Shown piece by piece: positions 16,785 through 23,110 of a DNA stretch of 23,752 bases. Origin of the DNA: SVTX01 sp045542075. GTDB lineage: Bacteria; Bacillota; Clostridia; Oscillospirales; CAG-272. Within the stretch, counting starts at the first letter, position 1; each line of letters starts with the position of its first letter. Below the pieces are notes generated by a model that saw only the letters and a list, made by a program, of their open reading frames with translations, was not told the DNA's origin and ran no database searches. The translations under genes were made by a program, and so were the position numbers. Location of the stretch: positions 1-23,752 of the forward strand of contig JAZQKI010000003.1 in the NCBI GenBank assembly GCA_045542075.1. Reading direction: 5' to 3'.

Positions 16785-17121
16785 GTGACTTTGCCTACAG
16801 CTGCAAAGTCACCAAAAAGCCGCAAAAGAGAGGGAGGTTGCGATTCCTCCCTCTCTTTTGAATCTCTCCTACACAAACGCTTTCTCGGTGATCGCTTGTA
16901 GCGATTAGGACGGTTATTTTTTTCTTCCGTAGAAACTATTATCTTGTTGCGCGCTCTGCACCAAAGGTGCGGCGCGGAGGGGTTGGGGTATTCTTAAAGG
17001 GGAAGGGGGTAGTTCGTTGCTCTGAAAGAGCAAATTTTCCGAGAGGAAAATTAGAACACCCTTCCTCTTTAAGCGACGCTCTTTGGATACTTTCTGTCGT
17101 CGCGGACAGAAAGTATCCAAA
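16785..17121. repeat. Chain of inverted repeats, gene-free structured element
   Basis: This 337-base stretch in the 397-base gap between the rpsT promoter and nnrD holds consecutive inverted repeats. H1: GTGACTTTGC (16785) with GCAAAGTCAC (16803), 10 bp. H2: a perfect 14-bp stem, 16824-16837 with 16846-16859. H3: ATCGCT/AGCGAT (16891/16900). H4: CGCGC...GCACC with GGTGC...GCGCG (16950-16976). H5: a 13-bp outer stem, 16993-17005 with 17061-17073 (one G-U), plus GTTC/GAAC, enclosing two hairpins (17017-17033 and 17034-17051), i.e. a junction. H6: a perfect 17-bp stem, 17082-17098 with 17105-17121, loop of 6. I see no credible protein here. It may be a dispersed repeat or a structured RNA; H2 could also terminate nnrD. 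Confidence 0.7.
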
Positions 17122-17137
17122 AATATCATATAAAAAT

Positions 17138-18067
17138 TTACTTTATACCCAACGCTACCGCATCGCAGATGCACTCCACCAGATCCGACGCTATCATACA
17201 ATGCTCGCCGTACAGCTCTGCGGCAAAATCTCCCGCCAAGCCGTGCAGATATGCCCCGATTGCCGCCTTGTGCAATTTCGACCTCGCCTCAAGAGTCCCG
17301 TTGCCAAGCATTGACACAAGAATACCCGCCAAAACGTCACCCGAGCCTGCCGTCGCCATTCCCGCGTTTCCGCTACTGTTGATATAGACGGTGCTTCCGT
17401 CGGTAATGACTGTATTGTGGTCCTTGAGCAGGGTTATAATTCCGTATTTTTGAGAAAACTCTCGCGCGACGGATATGGGATCTGCCAGGATTTCATCAAC
17501 ACTCATGCCGCAAAGACGTGACATCTCCTTTGGATGCGGTGTGATTACCGTCTGTTTTCTTTGCTCTGCAGAAAGATACTCCCAAAGCCGCGGGTTTTCC
17601 GAAATAATATTCAGTCCGTCCGCGTCAATTACGAGCGGAGCGCTGATATTTTCAAGTACCGCTTCGACTATTTCTCTTGATGTCTGTCCCTTTCCCAAGC
17701 CGCAGCCGACAAGCACCGCGTCGGCGCGTCTGACCTCCGCGGCAAGAATCTCCTTGTCAAGACGCTCTCCATACAAAAGCATGACCGCCTCGGGAAGAGC
17801 AGAGGATATGGGAGCAAAATTTTCCTTATGCGTAAACACACGCGCAAGACCCGTGCCCGTGCGCAGTGCCGCCTTAGCAGACAGGATCGCCGCGCCGCTC
17901 ATAGCGAGACATTGATTTTCGTTATTCGGAAAGCTACCGCATACGCAGAGGACCTGTCCGTAGTCTCCTTTATTCGTTCTTTGCTCTCTTGCCTTAAAGC
18001 AAAAGCGCAGATCGTTCAAATCCACGCTTTTTCGCAAGGGCATAGGGGTAATATCCACCATTTTCAT
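17138..18067 (-). CDS. nnrD: ADP/ATP-dependent NAD(P)H-hydrate dehydratase
   Basis: Repairs hydrated NADH/NADPH (the S form) using ADP or ATP; cytoplasmic, ribokinase-like fold. Its 309 residues contain KGDYGQVLCVCGS (residues 33-45), RTGTGLARVFT, DAVLVGCGLGKG, the DADGLN site (148-153), VITPHPKEMSRL (174-185), a LLKDHNTVITDG segment and GNAGMATAGSGDVLAGIL with catalytic Asp244. Only the dehydratase domain is present; the epimerase domain (NnrE), often fused ahead of it, is missing and must be elsewhere if present. Most homologues read GTxGMATGGSGD; the Ala240 here replaces a Gly. AGAGGG precedes the ATG. Driven by its own promoter (18137-18165), divergent from the AI-2E-like gene. Confidence 0.94.
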   Translation of the reverse strand: MKMVDITPMPLRKSVDLNDLRFCFKAREQRTNKGDYGQVLCVCGSFPNNENQCLAMSGAAILSAKAALRTGTGLARVFTHKENFAPISSALPEAVMLLYGERLDKEILAAEVRRADAVLVGCGLGKGQTSREIVEAVLENISAPLVIDADGLNIISENPRLWEYLSAEQRKQTVITPHPKEMSRLCGMSVDEILADPISVAREFSQKYGIITLLKDHNTVITDGSTVYINSSGNAGMATAGSGDVLAGILVSMLGNGTLEARSKLHKAAIGAYLHGLAGDFAAELYGEHCMIASDLVECICDAVALGIK

Positions 18068-18136
18068 TTTTTCCCTCTTGGTTAAGCGTTATTTTTAACG
18101 CGATTTTTCCCATTTTCCAACGGGATATCTGCCTTT

Positions 18137-18165
18137 ATTGTATCATTTTCAAGTATTAAAGTCAA
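18137..18165 (-). promoter_or_regulatory. Sigma-A promoter of nnrD
   Basis: The minus strand has -35 TTGACT (18160-18165), a 17-base spacer and -10 TACAAT (18137-18142), 69 bases before the ATG. The transcript leader would contain a small hairpin GCGTTA/TAACGC (18086-18101). Confidence 0.75.
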
Positions 18166-18226
18166 GTGGGGATAAGATATAATTGCGCGTCGTCAAGCAT
18201 ACAATTTACAGTATTCGGAGGGGAAA

Positions 18227-19321
18227 ATGAAGACGGATAATTCGGCATATTCAACACGGAAAATAATATTTATCGGAGGAATAACTGCTGTCTCAGTCAT
18301 TTTGTGGCGCGAGCTCCGGAAGTCATTGCTTCCGTTTTTGTTAGCGTTGCTTGTTTGCATGCCGATAAGACGGCTCGCGAAAAAAATTTCAAGCAAAACA
18401 GGACTGAATCTTAAGCTCTGCTCCGTGATCTGTCTTGTTTTTACACTGACAGTCCTGCTGTTTTTGATGAAGATAGGACTGTCGCTGATCTGCGGAGAGA
18501 TACTCTCGCTCTATGACAGACTTATAAGAGATCCACAGATGATCTCAGATTTTTTTGAGGGCTTGGGGCAAAAAATTTCTGATACGGGAGGAATATTTTC
18601 AATTTTTGACAGCCTTTCAGGGAGTGAGGAGCTGTCAGAATTTGCGGAGGACATCAAGCTGTGGTTTTCGGGCGCGATAAAACACGCGATTATGTATCTT
18701 GGAGAAAAAATTTCGGGTGTTGCGCTCAATACCGCAACAAAAATCCCATCGGCTATACTGTTTTTTATAGTCTTTTTTTCGTCATGCTTTTATTTTTGCT
18801 GTGACGACGGCAAAATATCTGACTTTTTTATAAAGCTTCTGCCATCCGACGCAAAAGATTGCCTGCCGCGTTTGAAAAGTAATATAAAAGAGGTGATCTT
18901 CGGGTACGTCAAGGCATCTGCTCTGCTTTGTCTTATGACCTTTTTTATTGTGCTTGTCGGACTTTTGTGTATCGGATGTAAATACGCTATGCTGATGTCA
19001 CTTATCATAGCAATAACAGACCTGCTCCCATTGCTCGGCACGGGGGTTATACTGCTCCCGTGGAGTCTTTTATGCTTTTTGTGGGCAGACGTGAGGACGG
19101 GAGTTGCTCTGGCAGTTATCTGGATAATAGCATCTGTCGTGCGACAGATCGCCGAGCCAAAGCTGATCGGAAAAAGAATTGGACTTCACCCGCTCGCAAC
19201 TTTGGCGGCGGTATATATAGGAGCAAGGCTGGCGGGATTTGCGGGAATTGTCGCGGGGCCGCTTGTCGCTGTGGGAATAAAGGTGATACTGCCCATGCTG
19301 ACGGAAGAATCGGGCAAATGA
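18227..19321 (+). CDS. AI-2E family transporter, YtvI-like membrane protein
   Basis: A 364-residue polytopic membrane protein of the AI-2E/PerM family (PF01594 type). It has hydrophobic segments near residues 12-45, 60-90, 160-185, 225-265, 265-300 and 310-350. Landmarks are GYVKASALLCLMTFFIVLVG, the conserved DLLPLLGTG, and IAEPKLIGKRIGLHPLATLAAVYIG with the GIVAGPLVAV ending. These fit best with the Clostridia/Bacillus subgroup annotated as sporulation protein YtvI (about 370 aa), although separation from other AI-2E members by eye is uncertain. GGAGGGG lies just upstream of the ATG. The 159-base gap shared with nnrD has a plus-strand TATAAT at 18178-18183 but no convincing -35, so its promoter may be weak or use another sigma factor. 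Confidence 0.85.
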   Translation: MKTDNSAYSTRKIIFIGGITAVSVILWRELRKSLLPFLLALLVCMPIRRLAKKISSKTGLNLKLCSVICLVFTLTVLLFLMKIGLSLICGEILSLYDRLIRDPQMISDFFEGLGQKISDTGGIFSIFDSLSGSEELSEFAEDIKLWFSGAIKHAIMYLGEKISGVALNTATKIPSAILFFIVFFSSCFYFCCDDGKISDFFIKLLPSDAKDCLPRLKSNIKEVIFGYVKASALLCLMTFFIVLVGLLCIGCKYAMLMSLIIAITDLLPLLGTGVILLPWSLLCFLWADVRTGVALAVIWIIASVVRQIAEPKLIGKRIGLHPLATLAAVYIGARLAGFAGIVAGPLVAVGIKVILPMLTEESGK

Positions 19322-19336
19322 TTTATGCGCGTACTA

Positions 19337-19365
19337 TTGACAATAATTTGAAATTATAGTATAAT
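19337..19365 (+). promoter_or_regulatory. Sigma-A promoter of split transketolase operon
   Basis: Perfect consensus: TTGACA (19337-19342), a 17-base spacer and TATAAT (19360-19365), 61 bases before the first transketolase gene. It starts only 15 bases after the stop of the AI-2E-like gene. Confidence 0.92.
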
Positions 19366-19426
19366 TAAGGCGTAATAATTATTTGCGTTCATTGCCGTCA
19401 AGGCAAGCAAGGAAAGGTTCAGGCTT

Positions 19427-20254
19427 ATGGAAAAAAATAGACTTTGCGAGCTCTCTCGCATAGCAACACAGATACGCATCGGCGTAATTGAGTCCACCCA
19501 CGCAGCTTCCTCGGGTCATCCCGGCGGCTCGCTCTCGATCTCCGATATTATGGCGTATCTTTATTTTGAGGAAATGAATATCGATCCCAAAAATCCCAAG
19601 TGGGAGGAGCGTGACAGACTCGTTCTGTCCAAGGGTCACACCGCTCCCGCGCTTTATTCCGCTTTGGCACTCAGGGGCTTTTTCGACGTAGAGGCACTCA
19701 AGACTCTCCGCCAGGCAGACAGCTTTTTGCAGGGACATCCCGATATGAAGGGAACTCCCGGCGTGGACATGACCACAGGCTCGCTCGGACTTGGCATCTC
19801 GGCGGCTTGCGGAATGGCTCTCGCGGGCAAGATAGATAACAAGAATTACCGTGTTTACGCAATACTTGGCGACGGCGAATCCGAGGAGGGCCAGGTCTGG
19901 GAGGCTGCTATGTTTGCGGCTCACTATAAGCTCTCCAATCTCTGCGTTATAGTTGACTCCAACAAGCTCCAGATAGACGGTCCTGTTGCCGAGGTAATCG
20001 GTCCCGCTCCCTTTGAGCCTAAGTTTGAGGCATTTGGCTTTAACGTAATCACTATAGACGGACACGACTTCGAGCAGATCGAGGCAGCATTCAAGGCTGC
20101 GCGCGAATGCACGGACAGACCCACCGCAATAGTTGCGAACACGGTCAAGGGTAAGGGAGTGTCGTTTATGGAAAATCAGGTAAAATGGCACGGAAACACT
20201 CCCAAGGGCGAGCAGTATGACATCGCTATGGCAGAGCTCACCGCAAAGCTTTGA
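19427..20254 (+). CDS. Transketolase, N-terminal (thiamine-diphosphate-binding) subunit
   Basis: A 275-residue half of a split transketolase, which moves two-carbon units between sugar phosphates in the non-oxidative pentose phosphate pathway. It carries the PP domain: SSGHPGGSLS with His31, SKGHTAPALY with His71, the GSLGLGISAACGMA motif, and the ThDP/Mg signature from GDGESEEG (148-155) to Asn179 in VIVDSNKLQIDG. GGAAAGG precedes the ATG. The second subunit starts 16 bases after the stop, so the pair is made as one operon and combines into the active enzyme. Split transketolases of this type are common in anaerobic Firmicutes and archaea; a role with another ketose substrate cannot be excluded. 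Confidence 0.95.
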   Translation: MEKNRLCELSRIATQIRIGVIESTHAASSGHPGGSLSISDIMAYLYFEEMNIDPKNPKWEERDRLVLSKGHTAPALYSALALRGFFDVEALKTLRQADSFLQGHPDMKGTPGVDMTTGSLGLGISAACGMALAGKIDNKNYRVYAILGDGESEEGQVWEAAMFAAHYKLSNLCVIVDSNKLQIDGPVAEVIGPAPFEPKFEAFGFNVITIDGHDFEQIEAAFKAARECTDRPTAIVANTVKGKGVSFMENQVKWHGNTPKGEQYDIAMAELTAKL

Positions 20255-20270
20255 TAAGGAGGTCAGGAAA

Positions 20271-21212
20271 ATGGCAGATAAGATAGCTACAAGAGAGGCG
20301 TACGGCAACGCGCTGGTCACTCTCGCTGAAAAATATGACTACGTAGTGCTTGACGCAGACCTTGCGGAGGCTACAAAGACAGGTATGTTCAAAAAGGCTT
20401 ACCCCAACAGATTTTTTGACTGCGGTATTGCAGAGGGAAATATGATAACTGTAGCGGCAGGTCTTGCGGCGGCAGGTAAGGTTGCTTTTGCATCCTCATT
20501 TGCTATGTTTGCGGCAGGACGCGCGTTTGAGCAGGTAAGAAACTCGGTGGGTTATCCTCACCTTAACGTAAAAATTGGCGCAACTCACGCAGGAATCACG
20601 GTCGGTGAGGACGGTGCAACTCATCAGTGTCTTGAGGACATCGCTCTTATGCGCACGATTCCCGGTATGACAATTGTAAATCCCTCCGACGCGGTCGAGG
20701 CTCTTGCGGCAGTTGATGCAGCGGCATCCACATACGGTCCCTTCTACCTCAGATTCGGAAGAGCGGCAGTTCCCGTGATAAACGACAGACCCGACTATAA
20801 GTTCGAGCTTGGCCGTGGCGTATTGCTTCGTGACGGCAAGGACGTGACCATAGTTGCAACCGGAATCATGGTAAGCATGGCGCTTGAGGCTGCGGAAACT
20901 CTTGCGGCAGACGGAATTGATGCTCGCGTTATTAACATTCATACCATCAAGCCCATCGACAAAGAGATAATTCTCAAGGCGGCAAGCGAGACGGGCGCGA
21001 TCGTTACAGCAGAGGAGCATAATATAATCGGCGGTCTTGGCTCGGCAGTGAGCGAGGTCGTATGCGAGGGATGCCCAGTGCCTGTGGTTAAGGTTGGTGT
21101 AAACGATAGCTTCGGACGCTCGGGAAAGGTGCCCGCGCTTCTTGAAATGTACGGACTTACCCCCGCAAATATTGTTGAAAACGTAAAGAAGGCAATTTCT
21201 TTGAAGAAGTAA
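20271..21212 (+). CDS. Transketolase, C-terminal (pyrimidine-binding) subunit
   Basis: A 313-residue partner of the preceding gene. It contains the Pyr domain (YDYVVLDADLAEATKTGMFKKAYPNRFFDCGIAEGNMI), in which the Glu of the AEGNM stretch corresponds to the conserved catalytic Glu of transketolases. This is followed by FAMFAAGRAFEQVRNSVGY, THAGITVGEDGATHQCLEDIALMR and a C-terminal domain (IVTAEEHNIIGGLGSAVSE). An in-frame ATG at 20217 overlaps the first subunit, but the ATG at 20271 has a strong AAGGAGGT seven bases ahead and the usual MADKIATREAYG start, so it is chosen. The operon ends at the terminator at 21223-21254. Confidence 0.95.
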   Translation: MADKIATREAYGNALVTLAEKYDYVVLDADLAEATKTGMFKKAYPNRFFDCGIAEGNMITVAAGLAAAGKVAFASSFAMFAAGRAFEQVRNSVGYPHLNVKIGATHAGITVGEDGATHQCLEDIALMRTIPGMTIVNPSDAVEALAAVDAAASTYGPFYLRFGRAAVPVINDRPDYKFELGRGVLLRDGKDVTIVATGIMVSMALEAAETLAADGIDARVINIHTIKPIDKEIILKAASETGAIVTAEEHNIIGGLGSAVSEVVCEGCPVPVVKVGVNDSFGRSGKVPALLEMYGLTPANIVENVKKAISLKK

Positions 21213-21222
21213 TTTTTCGAAT

Positions 21223-21254
21223 AAAAAACACCTCCCACACGGGAGGTGTTTTTT
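21223..21254 (+). terminator. Intrinsic terminator of transketolase operon
   Basis: A perfect 14-bp stem, AAAAAACACCTCCC (21223-21236) with GGGAGGTGTTTTTT (21241-21254), and a 4-base loop, 11 bases after the stop. T- and A-runs on both sides allow termination in either direction. Confidence 0.93.
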
Positions 21255-21381
21255 CATTGTTGTCCGATTGCCCGTAGGGGCTTGCGCCATCGACAGCCCG
21301 AAAAGAATCATTTTTTTCAAACGGCGGGAGTAAACCGATTTCCTTGCAAATCAGTCGCCCTGCGAAAACAATAGAACAAAC

Positions 21382-21417
21382 ACGGAGACACCCGTGGGTG
21401 TCTCCGTTCCTTTTTTT
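21382..21417 (-). terminator. Intrinsic terminator of sleB-like gene
   Basis: A 12-bp inverted repeat, ACGGAGACACCC (21382-21393) with GGGTGTCTCCGT (21396-21407), lies 8 bases after the hydrolase stop on the minus strand and is followed there by GTTTGTTCTATTGTTTT. The plus strand also has a seven-T run after the stem, so it may stop transcription both ways. Confidence 0.8.
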
Positions 21418-22387
21418 AATAATAAAACGCGTGATTTCCGACTCTGAAAGCAAGCTGTCTGTTCTGAGATATCCAATTTGTCGGCGACACACGTGGATTG
21501 AAGAAATACAACACGTCGGTGGACAGTGAGTATCCCTCGATACACATCTTTGCGGCTATGATACTCTCGGCGCTCGGTGTCTTATATATCGTTCCGTTTG
21601 CCGTGGGGGAAAACTGAACGCCAAACCTTTTATCAAAAATTACCGAGTAGATAGTGTTCGGAAATTGCGACGAGCGGACTCGGTTCAGAATAATATTTCC
21701 GACCGCGATCTTGCCCGCAAGCGGCTCTCCGCCCGCCTCGGCGTTGATTATTCTTGAGAGCCAGTATATCTCGTCATCGCGATAGACCTGCGACGCGGTC
21801 TTAAGGCGCGACGTGTCTCCCGAATACACCTTGTATTCGTTATCCTTGCTGCTCCATTCGATTTTCGAGTTGAGAGCCTTTGTCAAAGTCCTTATGGGGA
21901 CGTAAATAACACCGTTTATCTCAAGGATCTCGTCTACAGTATAAAAATATCTTCCGTTAGCCACAATATAAAGCGAGCCCTCGGTCGCACTTATCTGAAG
22001 TCCCTTGCCCGATACGGTAGCAACTCCGTGGCTTTTATCATAGGAATAAGAAAATACGCCCAGCCAATCGCAGAACTTGAACATAGGAACGTAGGTGGTG
22101 CTTCCGATTCCGAACACCTGCCCCTGCAATACGTCACGTCCGTTGATGTTGACATTCATTCTATATGAGTTTGTTGGCAATGAATATGTAGAAATTTCTG
22201 CATTTTCATTATTATCGGACTGTTGCGCCTCAGTCGATATCTCCGTTCGAGAGGAAGGGAGTGCAGCTATATCAGCAGTGGAATTATCCGATATAGTCAT
22301 TCCCGCCGCGCTCACACCCGTCATGCTTGCCGATAGCATTGAGCAAATAAGTATGGCACAAATACTTGCCTTTTTTTGTAATTTCAT
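21416..22387 (-). CDS. Secreted SleB-type cell wall hydrolase with copper amine oxidase-like N-terminal domain
   Basis: A 323-residue exported protein. Signal peptide residues 1-28 (cleavage near VSAAG) are followed by a Ser/Thr-rich linker (30-75). A copper amine oxidase N-terminal-like domain (78-188) shows TTYVPMFKFCDWLG and GVIYVPIRTLTKALN; such domains bind wall material rather than copper in Firmicutes. The C-terminal domain (205-323) is Hydrolase_2/SleB-type: probable catalytic Glu217 in IINAEAGGEP, then GKIAVGNIILNRV, VQFSP, LYFFNP and final NHAFYY. SleB enzymes cut peptidoglycan, classically spore cortex during germination; related proteins act in vegetative wall turnover. AAAGGAGAG precedes the ATG. 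It is a single-gene unit with its own promoter. Confidence 0.93.
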   Translation of the reverse strand: MKLQKKASICAILICSMLSASMTGVSAAGMTISDNSTADIAALPSSRTEISTEAQQSDNNENAEISTYSLPTNSYRMNVNINGRDVLQGQVFGIGSTTYVPMFKFCDWLGVFSYSYDKSHGVATVSGKGLQISATEGSLYIVANGRYFYTVDEILEINGVIYVPIRTLTKALNSKIEWSSKDNEYKVYSGDTSRLKTASQVYRDDEIYWLSRIINAEAGGEPLAGKIAVGNIILNRVRSSQFPNTIYSVIFDKRFGVQFSPTANGTIYKTPSAESIIAAKMCIEGYSLSTDVLYFFNPRVSPTNWISQNRQLAFRVGNHAFYY

Positions 22388-22430
22388 CTGTTAACTCTCC
22401 TTTCTTTGATGAATTTACCACCGTGCATCC

Positions 22431-22459
22431 ATTATAACACGCGGCAAACTCATGTTCAA
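22431..22459 (-). promoter_or_regulatory. Sigma-A promoter of sleB-like gene
   Basis: The minus strand has -35 TTGAAC (22454-22459), a 17-base spacer and perfect -10 TATAAT (22431-22436), 43 bases before the ATG. A vegetative-type promoter argues against strictly sporulation-specific expression. Confidence 0.8.
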
Positions 22460-22591
22460 CGTACAATAAAAGGCAACTCAGGGAAATACATGAAGCAGAG
22501 CGGGGTATTGCATTTAATATGGGTTTTAAGGAAAATATTTTCAGCATTTTTTTGCCGTAAAATAAAAAGAAAAATTTTTTGAAAAAAAGTA

Positions 22592-22620
22592 TTGACAGTT
22601 TATTTTTTTTATGATATAAT
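22592..22620 (+). promoter_or_regulatory. Sigma-A promoter of tRNA pair
   Basis: Perfect consensus: TTGACA (22592-22597), a 17-base T-rich spacer and TATAAT (22615-22620), 30 bases before the first tRNA. The strength fits a stable RNA unit. Confidence 0.93.
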
Positions 22621-22650
22621 GTTCAAGCGTTGAATTGCAAAACGCAATAT

Positions 22651-22727
22651 GGCGGGATAGCTCAGTTGGCTAGAGCAACCGGTTCATACCCGGTAGGTCA
22701 TGGGTTCAAGTCCAATCTCCGCTACCA
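22651..22727 (+). tRNA. tRNA-Met (anticodon CAU), probably elongator
   Basis: A 77-base cloverleaf with encoded CCA. D-arm GCTC/GAGC, anticodon stem ACCGG/CCGGT around TTCATAC (CAU), variable loop AGGTC, T-loop TTCAAGT. The first pair is G-U and the anticodon stem lacks the three G-C pairs of initiators, so it is elongator Met, or less likely Ile with a modified C34. Two mismatches are seen: A7-C66 in the acceptor and G51-A63 in the T-stem. Confidence 0.9.
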
Positions 22728-22754
22728 TTTTTCTCGGCCAATAGGTCGGGATAC

Positions 22755-22829
22755 GGCCCGTTGGTCAAGCGGTTAAGACACGGCCCTTTCACGGCTGTAA
22801 CATGGGTTCGATTCCCGTACGGGTCACCA
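22755..22829 (+). tRNA. tRNA-Glu (anticodon UUC)
   Basis: A 75-base cloverleaf with encoded CCA. Acceptor GGCCCGT/ACGGGTC, anticodon stem CGGCC/GGCTG (one G-U) around CTTTCAC (UUC), T-arm ATGGG/CCCGT. It follows tRNA-Met by 27 bases and shares its promoter and terminator. Confidence 0.96.
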
Positions 22830-22837
22830 ACAAAATG

Positions 22838-22864
22838 AAAGCACTCCAAATGGAGTGCTTTTTT
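22838..22864 (+). terminator. Intrinsic terminator of tRNA operon
   Basis: Stem AAAGCACTCC (22838-22847) with GGAGTGCTTT (22852-22861), a 4-base loop and a T-run of six or seven. It lies 8 bases after the tRNA-Glu CCA end. Confidence 0.92.
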
Positions 22865-22879
22865 CGTTTTGTTGTGACT

Positions 22880-23019
22880 TCCGTACGCTCATCGACCCAT
22901 CTTCAAAATGCAATCGCATTTTGAATTGGGTTCGCATTTTCGGCTAAAGCCGACGGGAGCTTGCTCACAAGAGGCTAGACGAAAATAGTTCACGAAGTGA
23001 ACCTTCCCGCTTGTACGGA
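22880..23019. repeat. Second chain of inverted repeats, downstream of tRNAs
   Basis: Between the tRNA terminator and the capA-like promoter, an outer 7-bp stem TCCGTAC (22880-22886) / GTACGGA (23013-23019) encloses four hairpins. The first is a perfect 10-bp stem at 22902-22911/22916-22925, itself framed by ACCCA/TGGGT. The others are TCGGC/GCCGA (22940/22949), CTTG/CAAG (22960/22968) and GTTCAC/GTGAAC (22988/22997). No protein frame is credible here. The style (short stems, 3-4-base loops, an enclosing stem) resembles the element at 16785-17121. Confidence 0.65.
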
Positions 23020-23048
23020 TTGCGCTATTATGTTAATCACTCAGCACA

Positions 23049-23086
23049 TTGACAAGAAAAACCGAACGTGATACAATTATAATTGT
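23049..23086 (+). promoter_or_regulatory. Promoter of capA-like gene with overlapping palindrome
   Basis: TTGACA (23049-23054), a 17-base spacer and TACAAT (23072-23077), 33 bases before the ATG. A perfect 14-base palindrome ACAATTATAATTGT (23073-23086) covers the -10 box and probable start site, a typical position for a repressor operator. Confidence 0.78.
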
Positions 23087-23110
23087 GTAAAACACAGGGA
23101 GGAATTGAAT

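Noticed and set aside
16785..17121. CRISPR array
   Set aside because: The repeats are inverted and mutually different, not direct repeats with even spacers; no cas genes are present.
16914..17314. Short open frames on both strands in the hairpin-chain region
   Set aside because: They run through the inverted repeats and into nnrD, have no ribosome sites and show composition dictated by the palindromes.
19366..19426. Riboswitch (e.g. thiamine) ahead of the transketolase genes
   Set aside because: The leader is only about 55 bases and shows no THI-box or other known core.
19379..20320. Minus-strand open frame of 313 codons opposite the transketolase N subunit
   Set aside because: It mirrors a gene with clear thiamine-diphosphate motifs; no domain or ribosome site supports it.
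20496..21320. Minus-strand open frame of 274 codons opposite the transketolase C subunit
   Set aside because: It crosses a strong terminator and is an antisense shadow; Cys-rich with no recognisable motif.
22651..22727. Initiator tRNA-fMet
   Set aside because: Initiators have an unpaired 1-72 position and three G-C pairs in the anticodon stem; this has G1-U72 and ACCGG/CCGGT.
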